Of a stretch of DNA of 44,690 bases, positions 11,767 through 19,934 are shown piece by piece. The position numbers were made by a program, and so were the translations under genes. This stretch comes from an archaeon. GTDB taxonomy: Archaea; AGJL01; Methanococci; Methanococcales; Methanocaldococcaceae. The stretch is taken from positions 1 to 44,690 of the forward strand of contig JAJRSC010000026.1 of assembly GCA_024278985.1 (NCBI GenBank), in the 5' to 3' direction. The stretch's first letter is position 1. Each line of letters begins with the position of its first letter. The notes below the pieces were generated by a model. The model worked only from the letters and a program-made list of their open reading frames with translations, had not been told where the DNA came from and ran no database searches.

Positions 11767-12786
11767 ATGAAGAAAATGATTATAATTATATTTTTAATGT
11801 TGTTAGTATTTATATTATCTATTCTCAGTATATTTTTAAGTGGTACTGCAAAATCTATAACTGTTGAAGATGTTAAAAACTTTATATTGTATGGTACAAC
11901 AGGAGATAAATTTAAAGATACTATTTTATGGGATGTTAGAATACCTCCCTTAATAACAGCAATAATTGTTGGTGGAGTGTTATCTGTTGCAGGTTTAATA
12001 TTACAAACATTATTTAGAAATATATTAGCATCTCCATATACAACAGGAATATCAAGTGGAGCTATACTTGGAGTAGCTATATCTATATTTTTAGGATTAT
12101 CATTACCTTCCTTTTTTGATATTAATAAAGATATTATTGGAGGATGGATAGGTTCAGGATTAGCATTAATTGTTTTGTTATATCTTGCTATAAAATTAAA
12201 AGATACTACTGGAGTTTTAGTTTGTACATTGTTATTTTCTTATTTATACTATGGAGTTGAGAGTTATCTTATAAGTTTTGCAGATAATACACAAATTCAA
12301 GAATTTTGGATGTTTTTGCAGAGTAGTTTTTTTGCTCCAAAATGGAAAGATTTAAAGATAATGGCAATATCATCAATAATCTTTCTACTTTCTACATATC
12401 TACTATCAAAACAATTAAATGCATTACTATTTGTAGAAAATTATGCAAAAAGTTTTGGAATTAATATAAAACACCTTATAGTAATTATTTTATTTCTTTC
12501 AGGTTTTATTGTTGGAGTTATTATTCCTCTTGTTGGAATAATCCCATTCATTGGATTGGCATCTCCATATATTGCAAGAATAATAATGAATACTTCAGAC
12601 CATAGATGGACAATTCCAGCATCAATTCTAATAGGAATACTTATTTCACTAATATGTTATTTAATATCCATAAAACTATTTGCTCCAAAAGTTATTCCTG
12701 TAAAATCAATTTTAGATTTATTTGGAGGAATGTTGGTTATTTATTTAATTTACAGAGCAGAAAAAAGAAATATTATAAATTTATAG
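11767..12786 (+). CDS. ABC transporter permease, FecCD/BtuC family (second of pair)
   Basis: This 339-residue paralogue of the preceding permease shows the same landmarks: RIPPLITAIIVGGVLSVAG, QTLFRNILASPYTTGISSGA, AKSFGINIKHLI (coupling helix) and PFIGLASPYIAR. Its ATG follows the upstream stop with no gap, so the two are translated together. No ABC ATPase follows; the next gene is convergent and overlaps the end by 14 bases. The ATPase must be encoded elsewhere or shared with another uptake system. Confidence 0.92.
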   Translation: MKKMIIIIFLMLLVFILSILSIFLSGTAKSITVEDVKNFILYGTTGDKFKDTILWDVRIPPLITAIIVGGVLSVAGLILQTLFRNILASPYTTGISSGAILGVAISIFLGLSLPSFFDINKDIIGGWIGSGLALIVLLYLAIKLKDTTGVLVCTLLFSYLYYGVESYLISFADNTQIQEFWMFLQSSFFAPKWKDLKIMAISSIIFLLSTYLLSKQLNALLFVENYAKSFGINIKHLIVIILFLSGFIVGVIIPLVGIIPFIGLASPYIARIIMNTSDHRWTIPASILIGILISLICYLISIKLFAPKVIPVKSILDLFGGMLVIYLIYRAEKRNIINL

Positions 12787-13450
12787 ACTTAAATCTTAAA
12801 TAACTAAGGACTAAAAATACAACTATACCAATTAAAATGGCTTCATTCTTTTTTAATCTGTAATTTAGTGGGTAGAATGGTTTTATTCCCTTTGGTGTTG
12901 TAGCATCAGCTAAAATATGAGATAAATATCCTGTAAAAATAGGAAGAAAATAACTAAATAAATTAATACTACTTTTATATCCAATAATTGATAATATTGT
13001 CCATCCAACAATAGCAAAAAATATTATCCTACCAAGTATTTTTTCAGATGTTACTAAACATAAGATTAATAAACTTGCCAAAGTTGGAGATATTGTAGAT
13101 AATTTAAGTTGAAAGTATGCTAAAATTAGAGATACAAAAATTAAAGCATAAAATGTATGTGTATAAGTTCTATGCTCAGAGAAATATGGAAAAAGAAATA
13201 TAAAAAAAATTAAAACTGCTAAAATAAAAAATTCTATGTTAAATAAACTTTTATTTAAATAGTATAATAATATGTTTATTAAAATAACTGAACCAGAAAT
13301 AAATAATGCTCTTTTTACAATTTCTTCCTTAACTTCATGGTCTAAATCTGGATACAATGAGCCAGCAATGGCTAAGAACAAATGTTCAGGAGCATAAATA
13401 ACTGGCAAAGAGTAAAGAAGTCCAATAATAATATGTTCCTTCCAATTCAT
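12773..13450 (-). CDS. YdjM-family membrane-bound metal-dependent hydrolase
   Basis: This 225-residue protein has several membrane segments. The motifs are those of the YdjM/LexA-binding inner-membrane family (PF04307): GSLYPDLDH near residue 33, SEHRTYTHT near 94 and GYLSHILADATTPKG near 180, with conserved His/Asp likely to bind metal. The substrate is unknown for the family. I start at ATG 13450 rather than a TTG three codons upstream inside the GGTTGGAT ribosome binding site. It is divergent from nifB and convergent with the permease, overlapping it by 14 bases. Confidence 0.8.
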   Translation of the reverse strand: MNWKEHIIIGLLYSLPVIYAPEHLFLAIAGSLYPDLDHEVKEEIVKRALFISGSVILINILLYYLNKSLFNIEFFILAVLIFFIFLFPYFSEHRTYTHTFYALIFVSLILAYFQLKLSTISPTLASLLILCLVTSEKILGRIIFFAIVGWTILSIIGYKSSINLFSYFLPIFTGYLSHILADATTPKGIKPFYPLNYRLKKNEAILIGIVVFLVLSYLRFKSINL

Positions 13451-13565
13451 AATATCCAACCATATAATCCTTAATTTTTTAATGTATAAAGTTTTAATAT
13501 TATTTATAACTTAAAAAAACATTTAAAAAATATAATTAAATAAGGTGATTTCTATAAATAATTAA

Positions 13566-14462
13566 AAATATGAAAGATTTTCACATTTAACTAAAACCCA
13601 TCCATGTTTCAATGAGAAAGTTCATGATAAATATGGTAGAGTCCATCTTCCTGTTGCTCCAAGGTGTAATATTGCATGTAAGTTTTGTGTTAGAAGTTTA
13701 GGAAGTGATGAAAAAAGGCCAGGAGTCTCATTTAAAGTTTTAAAACCTGAAGATGTTGAAGAATATTTAAAAAGAATATTAAAAGAGATTCCTAATTTAA
13801 AAGTTGTTGGTATTGCAGGACCAGGAGATAGTTTATTTAATAAAGAAACTTTTGAGACTTTAAAAATAATTGATGAAAAATTTCCTGACTTAATAAAGTG
13901 TATATCAACTAATGGGTTATTACTTCCAAAATATTATAAAGATTTGGCTAATTTAAATGTTAGAACTATAACAGTAACAGTTAATGCAATAAAACCAGAA
14001 ATATTAAAGGATATAGTTGAATGGGTATATTATAATAAAAAAGTATATAGAGGTGAAGAAGGGGCTAAGATATTAATAGATAACCAATTAGAGGGAATAA
14101 AAAAGGCCTATGATGAAGGATTGATAATTAAGGTTAATAGTGTTTTAATTCCTGATATTAATATGAAGCATATAGTTGAGATTGCAAAAGAACTTAAAGA
14201 TTATATATATATACATAATATTATCCCATTAATCCCTCTTTATAAAATGAAACATCTTAGACCTCCAACCTGTGAAGAGATTAAAAAGGTTAGAGAAGAA
14301 GCAGAAAAATATGTTCCACAATTTAGAGCATGTGGTCAATGTAGAGCAGATGCTGTTGGATTAATTAAAGAGAAAAAGATTTTAGAGGAGTTTTTTAGAG
14401 AAAAAAATAAACCATTGAATAAAAATATTGATTTATTTGATTTAAAACATTTCTCCCATTAA
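13566..14462 (+). CDS. nifB: NifB-type radical SAM protein, 5' end disrupted (no legal start codon)
   Basis: The open frame codes for 298 residues closely like methanogen NifB without the NifX domain: HLTKTHPCFNEKVHDKYGRV, then the radical-SAM cluster C-x3-C-x2-C (Cys codons 13665, 13677, 13686), then GIAGPGDSLF, STNGLLLP and the end FRACGQCRADAVGL. NifB builds the NifB-co iron-sulfur-carbide precursor of nitrogenase cofactor. The frame holds no ATG, GTG or TTG until TTG 13944, after the cysteines. A good GGTGAT (13544-13549) is followed after 4 bases by ATA (13554) and then in-frame TAA (13563). ATG 13570 is out of frame and stops after six codons. It may be a recent pseudogene, an unusual start or a sequence error. 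It heads a run with mmp12, mtxX and uppS. Confidence 0.85.
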   Translation, partial: KYERFSHLTKTHPCFNEKVHDKYGRVHLPVAPRCNIACKFCVRSLGSDEKRPGVSFKVLKPEDVEEYLKRILKEIPNLKVVGIAGPGDSLFNKETFETLKIIDEKFPDLIKCISTNGLLLPKYYKDLANLNVRTITVTVNAIKPEILKDIVEWVYYNKKVYRGEEGAKILIDNQLEGIKKAYDEGLIIKVNSVLIPDINMKHIVEIAKELKDYIYIHNIIPLIPLYKMKHLRPPTCEEIKKVREEAEKYVPQFRACGQCRADAVGLIKEKKILEEFFREKNKPLNKNIDLFDLKHFSH

Positions 14463-14476
14463 GAGAGATGATAAAA

Positions 14477-15454
14477 ATGATAACTGTTGGAATTGACCAT
14501 GGAACTTCTGGAATAACAACATGTATAAAAAATAATAAAAAAAAAATTATTTTTAAATTAAAGAGGTCAGAACTTATAAACAAAAGTTATTTAGAAGAAT
14601 TAAAAAAGCATGTTAATATTGATGATATTGACTTATTAGTTTTAACATACTCTATGGGAGATGGAATTGATAGAATTTTACCAATAGAAAAAGTAAAAAA
14701 TAGAGGAGTTAAGAGTATAGAAGGAGCTGGGAAAAAGATAGGTGGTGGAACTAAGGTTTATGATGAAATTAAAGAGAGTGGAATACCAACAGTTGTAATT
14801 CCTGGATTACATAGAAATATAAAATGTTTAGATGAAAGATTTAGAGCTTTATTTTCTCATATAGCCTCACCAGAAAAAATTTCCATTGCATACTATGCCC
14901 ATAAGGTTTTTAGATTAGATAATTTTATTCTTTCAGATATTTCTTCTAATACTGTAACATTATTAATAAAAAATAAAATATTTTTTGGAGGATTTGATGC
15001 TTGTATTGGAGCTATTGGAATGTTACATGGTCCAATTGACTTAGAATTTATTAGATTAATAGATGAGAAAAAAATAACTGCAAATGATGCCTTTTCTCAG
15101 GCTGGGGCTGTTAAGATAGCTAAGTTATATAAAGGTGTGGAAAATACAAAAGAAGAAATTTTAAAAAATTATCATAAAAATAAAAATTGTAAGTTGGCAG
15201 TTGATAGCTTAGTTTTAAGTGTATCTATGGAAATTAATTCACTTCTACCTCTATCAAATAAAAAGATTGTTGTTTTATCTGGTTCAGTTGGAACATATAG
15301 AGAAAATATAGATATTCCTAAAATGATAAAGAAGTATGTTAATGCAAAAATATTTACTCTCTCAGGAGAAAGTGGAGCAATTGGTGGAGCAATAATTGGA
15401 GAAGATATTTTAAAAGGAAAAAGAGATATTTTAGGAATTCCTGTGGAATTATGA
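14477..15454 (+). CDS. Methanogenesis marker protein 12 (ASKHA-fold)
   Basis: This 325-residue protein matches methanogenesis marker 12, found in nearly all methanogens and of unknown function. VGIDHGTSGITTCI at residues 3-16 is the phosphate-1 loop of the actin/hexokinase ATPase fold. ILSDISSNTVTLLI near 150 would be phosphate-2, and VVLSGSVGTYREN with SGESGAIGGA near the end are the adenosine and closing segments. So ATP binding is likely. ATG 14468 is part of the site GATGAT, and I start at ATG 14477 four bases later. The end overlaps mtxX by four bases (ATGA). Confidence 0.85.
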   Translation: MITVGIDHGTSGITTCIKNNKKKIIFKLKRSELINKSYLEELKKHVNIDDIDLLVLTYSMGDGIDRILPIEKVKNRGVKSIEGAGKKIGGGTKVYDEIKESGIPTVVIPGLHRNIKCLDERFRALFSHIASPEKISIAYYAHKVFRLDNFILSDISSNTVTLLIKNKIFFGGFDACIGAIGMLHGPIDLEFIRLIDEKKITANDAFSQAGAVKIAKLYKGVENTKEEILKNYHKNKNCKLAVDSLVLSVSMEINSLLPLSNKKIVVLSGSVGTYRENIDIPKMIKKYVNAKIFTLSGESGAIGGAIIGEDILKGKRDILGIPVEL

Positions 15455-16164
15455 TAGGTTTAGGAATTGGAGATAATAAAGAAGAAATTTTAAAGGCATA
15501 TAATAAGTTGATTAAAGAGGGTTATAAAGTTAAACTTATTGATAACTATAAAGAGTTAGTAGATAAAGTATTAAATAAGGAACTTTCTGGAGCAGTGAGG
15601 GGTTCTTTATCATCAAAAACCATACTTTACCTTAGAGAAAAAATAGGAAAATTTTACAGAGCTTCAATTTTAAAAAATCCATTTTACAAGGATGAAGTTT
15701 TTTTATTGGTTCCTGTTGGTATTGATGAACTACCAGAAAATCCTGAAGAAAGAATTAAAGAAAAAATTAAAATTATTGAGCTATCAAGGAATTTTTTAGA
15801 ATCTTTAAATAAAAAACCTAAAATTGCTCTACTTTCTGGGGGAAGATTGGAAGATTTAGGAAGAGGAAAAAAAATTGATGAGACAATATTAGAAGCTGAA
15901 AAAATTAAAGAATCTTTAAAAAATTATGATATTATACATAAAGGTATAGTAATAGAAGAATATTTAAAAGATAAATGTAATATTATTATAGCCATAGATG
16001 GAATTACTGGAAATTTAATTTTTAGATGCTTAGGATTGGTTTGTAAGATAGAAGGATATGGGGCTATTCTTCTAAACAAAAATATCAAATTTATAGATAC
16101 CAGTAGAAATGCAGATTGGAGAAGGTATTATAATGCAGTAAAGCTTTTAGGTGAGAAAGAGTGA
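15451..16164 (+). CDS. mtxX: Methanogenesis marker protein 4 (MtxX-type, phosphotransacetylase-like fold)
   Basis: This 237-residue protein has the features of the MtxX/marker 4 family: MIGLGIGDNKEEI at the start, GAVRGSLSS near residue 49, IALLSGGRLEDLGRG near 125 and IIAIDGITGNLIFRCLG near 180. It resembles phosphate acyl/butyryltransferases. The early label methyltransferase-related comes from gene neighbourhood in other methanogens; no activity is established. It is translationally coupled to marker 12 upstream and overlaps uppS downstream by four bases. Tight coupling to another methanogen-specific gene suggests a shared task. Confidence 0.85.
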   Translation: MIGLGIGDNKEEILKAYNKLIKEGYKVKLIDNYKELVDKVLNKELSGAVRGSLSSKTILYLREKIGKFYRASILKNPFYKDEVFLLVPVGIDELPENPEERIKEKIKIIELSRNFLESLNKKPKIALLSGGRLEDLGRGKKIDETILEAEKIKESLKNYDIIHKGIVIEEYLKDKCNIIIAIDGITGNLIFRCLGLVCKIEGYGAILLNKNIKFIDTSRNADWRRYYNAVKLLGEKE

Positions 16165-16973
16165 AAAAATATTTAAAAAGGATTTTATTAGATATCTATG
16201 AATTTACGGAAAAATCTGGATTATGTAAAATTTATGAGAAAATTTTAGAGGAGAAAATAGATAAAAATAAGTTACCTAAACATGTTGGAATAATTATGGA
16301 TGGAAACAGAAGAACAGCAGAAATTTATGGAAAAGAAAAATATTATGGTCATTATTTAGGTGCTAAAAAAGCAAAAGAAGTTTTAAGATGGGCAAGAGAT
16401 TTAGGAATTAAAGTAGTGACATTATATTCCTTTTCATTAGAAAATTTTAATCGTCCAAAAGAGGAAGTTAATGTTTTAATGGATTTGTTGGAAAAAGAGT
16501 TTTATGAAGCTGCAGAAGATGAAGAGATTCATAAATACAGGGTTAGAATTAAAGCCATTGGAAGAGTGCATCTTCTACCTAAAAGAGTACAGAGAGCAAT
16601 AAAATATGCTGAAGAGAAAACTAAGAATTATAACAATTTTTTTATAAATGTAGCAGTTGCCTATGGAGGTCAGCAGGAAATTATAGATGCTGTTAAAAAA
16701 ATTGCTGAAAAAGTTAAAAAAGGAGAATTAAATCCTAAAGATATAGATAAGAAAACAATTGATAAACATTTATATACAGCAGATATTCCATTCCCAGAGC
16801 CAGATTTAATAATAAGGACATCAGGAGAAGAAAGAATAAGTAATTTTTTAATATGGCAAAGTTCATACTCAGAACTATATTTTACTGATGTATATTGGCC
16901 ATTTTTTAGAAGGATAGATTTTTTAAGAGCTATAAGAGAATATCAAAGAAGACAGAGAAGATTTGGAAGATAA
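16161..16973 (+). CDS. uppS: Polyprenyl diphosphate (undecaprenyl-type) cis-prenyltransferase
   Basis: This 270-residue cis-prenyltransferase makes the long isoprenoid diphosphate that carries glycans for archaeal N-glycosylation and cell-surface assembly. HVGIIMDGNRRTAE near residues 40-53 contains the catalytic Asp and Arg. YSFSLENFNRP near 90 and the C-terminal RTSGEERISNFLIWQSSYSE with FTDVYWP are the pyrophosphate-binding and dimer motifs. The start is GTG 16161, overlapping the mtxX TGA. An N-terminal extension of about 35 residues before the conserved core is usual in archaea. Confidence 0.95.
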   Translation: MKKYLKRILLDIYEFTEKSGLCKIYEKILEEKIDKNKLPKHVGIIMDGNRRTAEIYGKEKYYGHYLGAKKAKEVLRWARDLGIKVVTLYSFSLENFNRPKEEVNVLMDLLEKEFYEAAEDEEIHKYRVRIKAIGRVHLLPKRVQRAIKYAEEKTKNYNNFFINVAVAYGGQQEIIDAVKKIAEKVKKGELNPKDIDKKTIDKHLYTADIPFPEPDLIIRTSGEERISNFLIWQSSYSELYFTDVYWPFFRRIDFLRAIREYQRRQRRFGR

Positions 16974-16976
16974 AAT

Positions 16977-17441
16977 ATGAAAAAAATAATTTTAATTATA
17001 TTAATATTTTTATTGTTTTGTGGATGTTTTGAATATAAAAAGAATTTTGAAAATACTAATAATAACCCTTCCAATACAGGAAATAAAGACAATAAACATT
17101 TAAATAATATAAATTTAAGTATATCAAATAATAAATCTATAAATTATATTAAAAATATCTCATATGAAGTTATAGAATTTGGACAATGGGGTGAAAAAGA
17201 AGAAGGTTATTATTTTTATTCCAAAGATAACAAAACAATAATTGTTATTAATGCAGGATTTAAGCCATTTGGAGGATATAAAATAAAGATAATTAATATA
17301 ACTTTAGAAAATAACACATTATTAATTTATTATAAAGTTATTCCACCAAAAAATTTTTCAATAGCAGTAATAACCTATCCCTATATAAAGATAGCTGTTA
17401 ATGGAACGTTTAAGGATGTGAAAGTTTATGAATCTAAATAA
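16977..17441 (+). CDS. Putative lipoprotein with PrcB-like domain
   Basis: This 154-residue protein has a short signal sequence ending in the lipobox-like LLFCGC (Cys near residues 15 and 17), then about 45 Asn-rich, low-complexity residues. A small beta domain follows in which GGYKIKIINITLENNTLLIYY resembles the PrcB C-terminal fold, in which a GGY turn is typical. It is likely anchored outside the cell membrane. It starts 3 bases after uppS and overlaps the next exported gene by 14 bases. The function is unknown; the domain match is by pattern only. Confidence 0.6.
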   Translation: MKKIILIILIFLLFCGCFEYKKNFENTNNNPSNTGNKDNKHLNNINLSISNNKSINYIKNISYEVIEFGQWGEKEEGYYFYSKDNKTIIVINAGFKPFGGYKIKIINITLENNTLLIYYKVIPPKNFSIAVITYPYIKIAVNGTFKDVKVYESK

Positions 17442-18027
17442 TAAAAATATTATTTTAATTTCTTTAGTTTTATTATCAATATTAGGAACAGTTTATTTAT
17501 TTATTAATCCTATCAAGGCAGAGAATAAAAAAATATCTGAAGTTGAAGAAGGAGACTATGTAAAACTCTCTGGACATATTCAAAAACTTTATTTAAAAAG
17601 AGATGAATATAGAAAACCAATAGATATTTACAAAATAACTATTAATGATGGTTCTGGAAACTTGGATATTGTTGTTTTTGGAGAAAATAGGAAAAAACTT
17701 TTAGATTATCTACTCTCCTATACACCAATGATTAAAGAAGGAGACTTAATTGAAGTTGAAGGAAAAATAAATGTTTATAATGGAAAATATCAAATAATAT
17801 TAAATGATATTTCAAACTTTAAATTATTGAAAAAAATAAACTTTGAAAGAGATATTTATCTATCTGAATATCCTACAAATATATATGCATCAAAATATGG
17901 AAAAATATATCATATAAAAGAAGATTGTCCTTATGGCCAAAAAATTAAAAATAAAATCTATTTTTATAGTGAAGAAGATGCAAAAGCTTTAGGTTATAGA
18001 TTATGTAAAAAATGTAATAATTCATAA
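17428..18027 (+). CDS. Exported OB-fold protein with Ada-like zinc module
   Basis: This 199-residue protein has one N-terminal hydrophobic segment (residues ~7-27, signal peptide or anchor). An OB-fold domain follows (residues ~35-135) with ITINDGSGNLDIVVFG and IKEGDLIEVEGKINVYNGKYQI, as in tRNA-anticodon/nuclease-associated OB domains. The C-terminal module has ASKYGKIYH, then Cys, and ends GYRLCKKC, matching the Ada-type metal-binding motif also found at the ends of secreted nucleases. Nucleic-acid binding outside the membrane is the obvious guess, without a catalytic domain in view. It follows the putative lipoprotein with overlap, so the two are likely coexpressed. Confidence 0.7.
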   Translation: MNLNNKNIILISLVLLSILGTVYLFINPIKAENKKISEVEEGDYVKLSGHIQKLYLKRDEYRKPIDIYKITINDGSGNLDIVVFGENRKKLLDYLLSYTPMIKEGDLIEVEGKINVYNGKYQIILNDISNFKLLKKINFERDIYLSEYPTNIYASKYGKIYHIKEDCPYGQKIKNKIYFYSEEDAKALGYRLCKKCNNS

Positions 18028-18213
18028 TTTTAATGCAATTGTTATAATATAATAAAGAATTATTAAAATAGCAACACCTAAGAACATATAATTTAATCTC
18101 ATCATTCTTTTCCTTTTTTGTAAATATTCCAACCTACATTTTTCTGAACAAAATACTTTATCTGGTGGAATTGAAATTCCACAATTTAAGCAATGTCTAT
18201 GTTTCTCAACCAT
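18022..18213 (-). CDS. Small zinc-ribbon membrane protein (DUF2116-like)
   Basis: This 63-residue protein has an N-terminal zinc ribbon HCLNCGISIPPDKVFCSEKC (C-x2-C ... C-x3-C), a basic stretch QKRKRMMR and one membrane helix (residues ~42-61). This is the DUF2116 arrangement widespread in Euryarchaeota, function unknown. The ribbon should lie in the cytoplasm by the positive-inside rule. It follows the unknown membrane gene by 14 bases and its end overlaps the convergent exported gene by 6 bases. Confidence 0.8.
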   Translation of the reverse strand: MVEKHRHCLNCGISIPPDKVFCSEKCRLEYLQKRKRMMRLNYMFLGVAILIILYYIITIALKL

Positions 18214-18227
18214 TTAAATCATCTCCT

Positions 18228-19517
18228 TCAACTATTTAGAACTTTTGTTTTCTTATATTCAATAATTTTTATACCACAATATAATCCAATAAATATAGAT
18301 ATCAATATTATCCAAAATTCTAATGATAAATTAAGAATTTCAAAATGTTTAAAATACTCCTCTAACCCAGATGTTACGATTAATACATGTGTTGCTTCTA
18401 AAGCATAGATTCCAAATATTCCAATCTCTAAAACTTCCATTGCTTCTCCTAAAGCAACCTGATATTTTGTATTTTGAGCTAATTGCTTAACAATTTCCCT
18501 TTCTAAATCTTCTGATATTGTTGTTAATAATCTTGTTAAACTTGTTGCCAACTCACTATTACTTTTTAAAAGATTATCAATTTCAGTTAATCTATATCTT
18601 ATCCTACTTATCTTTTTATCTGTATCTATTAACTCTAAAATTGTTTTTGTAAAATCATCAAAATCTGGAGGATAATTTTCATGAATTATATTAATTATTT
18701 CCTCCAAATAACCCAATACAATCTCAATAACTGAAAGTTCTTTATCTATACTACTTAACTCAGCTCTAATTTTATCAATCTCTTCAATATCCATTTTTTT
18801 TAATTTGTCACTAATATACTCTAATTTTGAGGATATATAAACTAATCTGAAAAATAAATCTCTTGAAACACCTGTTAAGCTTCTAATAAACGAATAGTAT
18901 CCTAAAAAATTTTCAAATTTTTCTGGTTTCTTTGTTGATATATATATCCCAAAATCTCCAAATATTATATCTCCATCACTAAGTTTTAAAATTTTCTTTA
19001 TACCTCCAATTATTTGAGTTAATTTGTGAAGTTCTTCATTATTAAAATTTTCTTCTGATATAACTCCAATATGTTTATATATTTTAAATCTTCCATATAA
19101 TATTTCTAATAAGTACCTCTGTGAGGATGAAATTAAAGGATACATTATATGGGATGATTTTAATATTAAATTAGGAATAATACATGAAAGTTTTTTTAAG
19201 CTACTACTTTCCAGCTCAACTGCATATATAACCCTTCCAAGATAATCAACAGAAATAAAAAAGCTAAGGTCTTCATCTAAAACATTTGAAGTAAATTGGA
19301 CATATGTCTCAGGTTCAAACTCAATAATATTTACAGCAGTTTTATATTCAAACACTTCAAATATACCTTTATCTCTTATATCTCCTTTACCTACAGAAAA
19401 ATACCTCTTTCTTTTACTTTGATATTCTTTAAGTGTAATTCTATCTATAAATTCATTCATGTAGTTTTTACCAAAAGGAATCCATTCAGTTAAAATAATT
19501 TTTGGATTCTTTAACAT
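18228..19517 (-). CDS. Unknown protein with long helical region and C-terminal membrane segments
   Basis: I do not recognise this 429-residue family. Residues ~1-215 look like a mixed alpha/beta domain (EFEPETYVQFTS, FFISVDYLGRVIYAVELE, DGDIIFGDFGIYIST). Residues ~225-360 are charged and heptad-rich, likely coiled coil (KLEYISDKLKKMDIEEIDKI and following). The end has a hydrophobic stretch near 365-385 and a clear membrane helix FWIILISIFIGLYCGIKII near 400-418. The large part should be cytoplasmic and membrane-tethered. It follows the NIL-ferredoxin gene by 18 bases and precedes the DUF2116 gene, all on the same strand, so it may be in the homocysteine operon or merely read through. Confidence 0.6.
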   Translation of the reverse strand: MLKNPKIILTEWIPFGKNYMNEFIDRITLKEYQSKRKRYFSVGKGDIRDKGIFEVFEYKTAVNIIEFEPETYVQFTSNVLDEDLSFFISVDYLGRVIYAVELESSSLKKLSCIIPNLILKSSHIMYPLISSSQRYLLEILYGRFKIYKHIGVISEENFNNEELHKLTQIIGGIKKILKLSDGDIIFGDFGIYISTKKPEKFENFLGYYSFIRSLTGVSRDLFFRLVYISSKLEYISDKLKKMDIEEIDKIRAELSSIDKELSVIEIVLGYLEEIINIIHENYPPDFDDFTKTILELIDTDKKISRIRYRLTEIDNLLKSNSELATSLTRLLTTISEDLEREIVKQLAQNTKYQVALGEAMEVLEIGIFGIYALEATHVLIVTSGLEEYFKHFEILNLSLEFWIILISIFIGLYCGIKIIEYKKTKVLNS

Positions 19518-19535
19518 AGCTATTTCTCTCCATTA

Positions 19536-19934
19536 TTATTCTAAAACTTTCAATGCTTTAAATGGGCATGCCTTAACACAGTTTTTACAACCAACACATT
19601 TATCTTTATCAAATTCTATACTATAATCTTCACTAACATATATAACATCAAATGGACACTGAGTTACACAACAACCACAATGAACACATCTTTCTTCATC
19701 TCTCTTTATAATGTCTTTTATCTCCTCTAATTCTCCATATTTTGATAAGTATTCTAAAGCTTTATTTACAACCTCTTCATCTCCAATAATTTCCAATATT
19801 AAAAATGCCTCCTGTGGTTCAACTTTTGCCTTTAATATATTAATTTTTACTCCAGTATTTAAAATTACATCTGCAATAACTGGCTTACTTATATACTTTG
19901 AATATGTCCAAAAATATATTCTTTTTTTTATCAT
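19536..19934 (-). CDS. NIL domain plus 2x[4Fe-4S] ferredoxin (homocysteine biosynthesis partner)
   Basis: This 132-residue protein has an N-terminal NIL-type domain of about 75 residues (KRIYFWTYSKYISKPVIADV onward) and a bacterial-type ferredoxin with two CxxCxxCxxxCP clusters (CVHCGCCVTQCP and CVGCKNCVKACP). Homologues in Methanosarcina (MA1822) work with a DUF39 protein (MA1821) to make homocysteine from aspartate semialdehyde and sulfide, supplying electrons or handling sulfur. The gene lies downstream of DUF39 and CBS genes and its ATG overlaps the CBS stop by four bases, which supports the same role here. Confidence 0.9.
   Translation of the reverse strand: MIKKRIYFWTYSKYISKPVIADVILNTGVKINILKAKVEPQEAFLILEIIGDEEVVNKALEYLSKYGELEEIKDIIKRDEERCVHCGCCVTQCPFDVIYVSEDYSIEFDKDKCVGCKNCVKACPFKALKVLE

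Noticed and set aside
12606-12803. Second plus-strand frame at the end of the permease
   Set aside because: Out of frame with a well-supported permease and lacking its own start signal.
13570-13590. ATG 13570 as the nifB start
   Set aside because: It is in a different frame, stops after six codons and has no ribosome binding site at a usual distance.
13944-14462. A short separate gene starting at TTG 13944
   Set aside because: The frame continues upstream without stop to 13566 and contains the NifB cysteine motif, so this is an artefact of the missing start.
18193-18408. Plus-strand ORF overlapping the start of the DUF2116 gene and the end of the unknown membrane gene
   Set aside because: Shadow of two better-supported minus-strand genes; no recognisable motif.
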